From Deltaproteobacteria bacterium (GTDB taxonomy: Bacteria > Desulfobacterota > Binatia > Binatales > Binataceae), in assembly GCA_021799555.1 (NCBI GenBank), contig JAJZAG010000246.1, positions 1 through 5,775 on the forward strand: DNA of 5,775 nucleotides, in the 5' to 3' direction. A program made the position numbers and the translations under genes. The notes under the pieces were generated by a model. It did no database searches. It saw only the letters and a list, made by a program, of their open reading frames with translations, and had not been told where the DNA came from. Of the stretch, positions 5,305-5,775 are shown piece after piece. Within the stretch, counting starts at the first letter, position 1. Each line of letters begins with the position of its first letter.

Positions 5305-5775
5305 CAGCCGCGCACATCATTGATGCCAGCTAAGATGAATCCAAAAGAGAAGGCGGAGGAATTGCGGCTGAGGAAACCGTGATGACCGACAGCGCCCAGA
5401 CTGTCGAAGCCGTCACGCACGCTCAAGGTCAAACGCTTTTCACGCGGACGAGAGAGAGAAGGTGCGGCGCATCTTCGCGCTCGGTCTCAGAACGAATAAC
5501 GACGATTATCGCAGCGCAACGATTTTAGTGAAGGCAAAATAACCGGCGGATTCAATAATAGTTGAACTGTCAGTCCTATCGCGCGCCTGCCGCGCCCGCC
5601 GTTCACTCTGGTAAGACGCGCCCTCAGCAGGGAGCTGTTTTCTTATCGTCGCGTTGAGATAATTTTGAACGTATCGTCTGACGTGCATCGCGGCCCATCC
5701 GGGCGTGGCACAATCAATCAGGCAAATAGACTTCACACGGCGCGTCATCCACAGACCGCTCAACTACCTCTTCAA

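Larger units (their letters stand above)
4981..5775. other. Gene-poor tract, no convincing coding gene
   Basis: About 800 bp in which I recognise no protein family. The first part (5003-5304) is rich in hairpins, listed separately. From 5323 a tiny frame (ATG 5323 to TGA 5382, starting MPAKMNPKEKAEEL) overlaps by TGATG the next frame (5382-5528, 48 codons, MTDSAQTVEAVTHAQG start), which has GAGG 8 bases upstream. A +2 frame at about 5435-5542 reads NAFHADEREKVRRIFALGLR and looks more protein-like than the end of the 48-codon frame, hinting at a frameshifted small gene. On the minus strand a frame from TTG 5763 or ATG 5748 to TAA 5506 encodes up to 85 residues with no recognisable motif. None is supported well enough to call. 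A weak stem CAGC/GCTG followed by TTTTCTT lies at 5625-5644. No tRNA was seen. Confidence 0.5.

Noticed and set aside
5506..5763. 85-codon minus-strand frame as a real gene
   Set aside because: It needs a TTG start with a too-short spacer or an ATG without a good site, has no recognised motif, and overlaps other equally weak frames; it is mentioned only in the tract description.
1..5775. CRISPR array, tRNA or rRNA gene
   Set aside because: No regularly spaced direct repeats, cloverleaf with a TTCRA arm, or rRNA-like sequence was seen in a manual read.

Overview
The window looks like a piece of a GC-rich bacterial chromosome. The protein families (a cytosolic-type alkyl sulfatase, a TauD/TfdA-type dioxygenase and a secreted DUF1329 protein) fit a Gram-negative soil or water bacterium, such as a proteobacterium or a Desulfobacterota/Binatota-like lineage. 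The sequence alone does not fix the taxon. DUF1329 proteins belong to Gram-negative envelopes, and the Shine-Dalgarno sites are of ordinary bacterial type.

Layout. (1) Positions 1-1705, minus strand: the first 568 codons of a metallo-beta-lactamase-fold linear alkyl sulfatase (SdsA/BDS1 type). It runs off the left edge with no stop, so it is easy to miss in a list of closed ORFs. (2) 1706-1921: a divergent intergenic region carrying a 10-bp inverted repeat, one arm on each side, that could be a pair of operator sites. (3) 1922-2776, plus strand: a complete Fe(II)/2-oxoglutarate dioxygenase of the TauD/TfdA family, with the start moved to a GTG behind a strong Shine-Dalgarno. (4) 2777-3529: no intact gene, but a decayed IS3-family insertion sequence. 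OrfA is readable from 2938 to 3192 across two frame changes and three stops. A piece of the OrfB helix-turn-helix is readable around 3256-3318. (5) 3530-4855, minus strand: a complete secreted DUF1329 protein with a signal peptide, a strong Shine-Dalgarno, a good sigma70-type promoter and CTAAT/ATTAG half-sites just upstream of it. (6) 4981-5775: about 800 bp without a convincing gene. Its first 300 bp contain a run of hairpins, followed by small, unrecognised, possibly decayed reading frames.

How the parts may work together. The alkyl sulfatase should hydrolyse alkyl sulfate esters to alcohol and sulfate. The divergently transcribed dioxygenase belongs to the superfamily that includes taurine, alkylsulfate and phenoxyacetate dioxygenases. 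The pair could therefore be an organosulfur (or surfactant/xenobiotic) scavenging module with shared control. However, the dioxygenase lacks the arginine that holds the sulfonate in TauD, so a sulfonate or sulfate substrate is not established. The DUF1329 gene lies beyond the IS remnant, has its own promoter and looks less GC-rich by eye, so it is probably an independent unit. I found no CRISPR array, tRNA or rRNA, and no clear multi-gene novel system. The most interesting items are the paired inverted repeats between the divergent genes, the altered substrate pocket of the dioxygenase, the decayed IS3 element, and the structured gene-free tract at 5003-5304.
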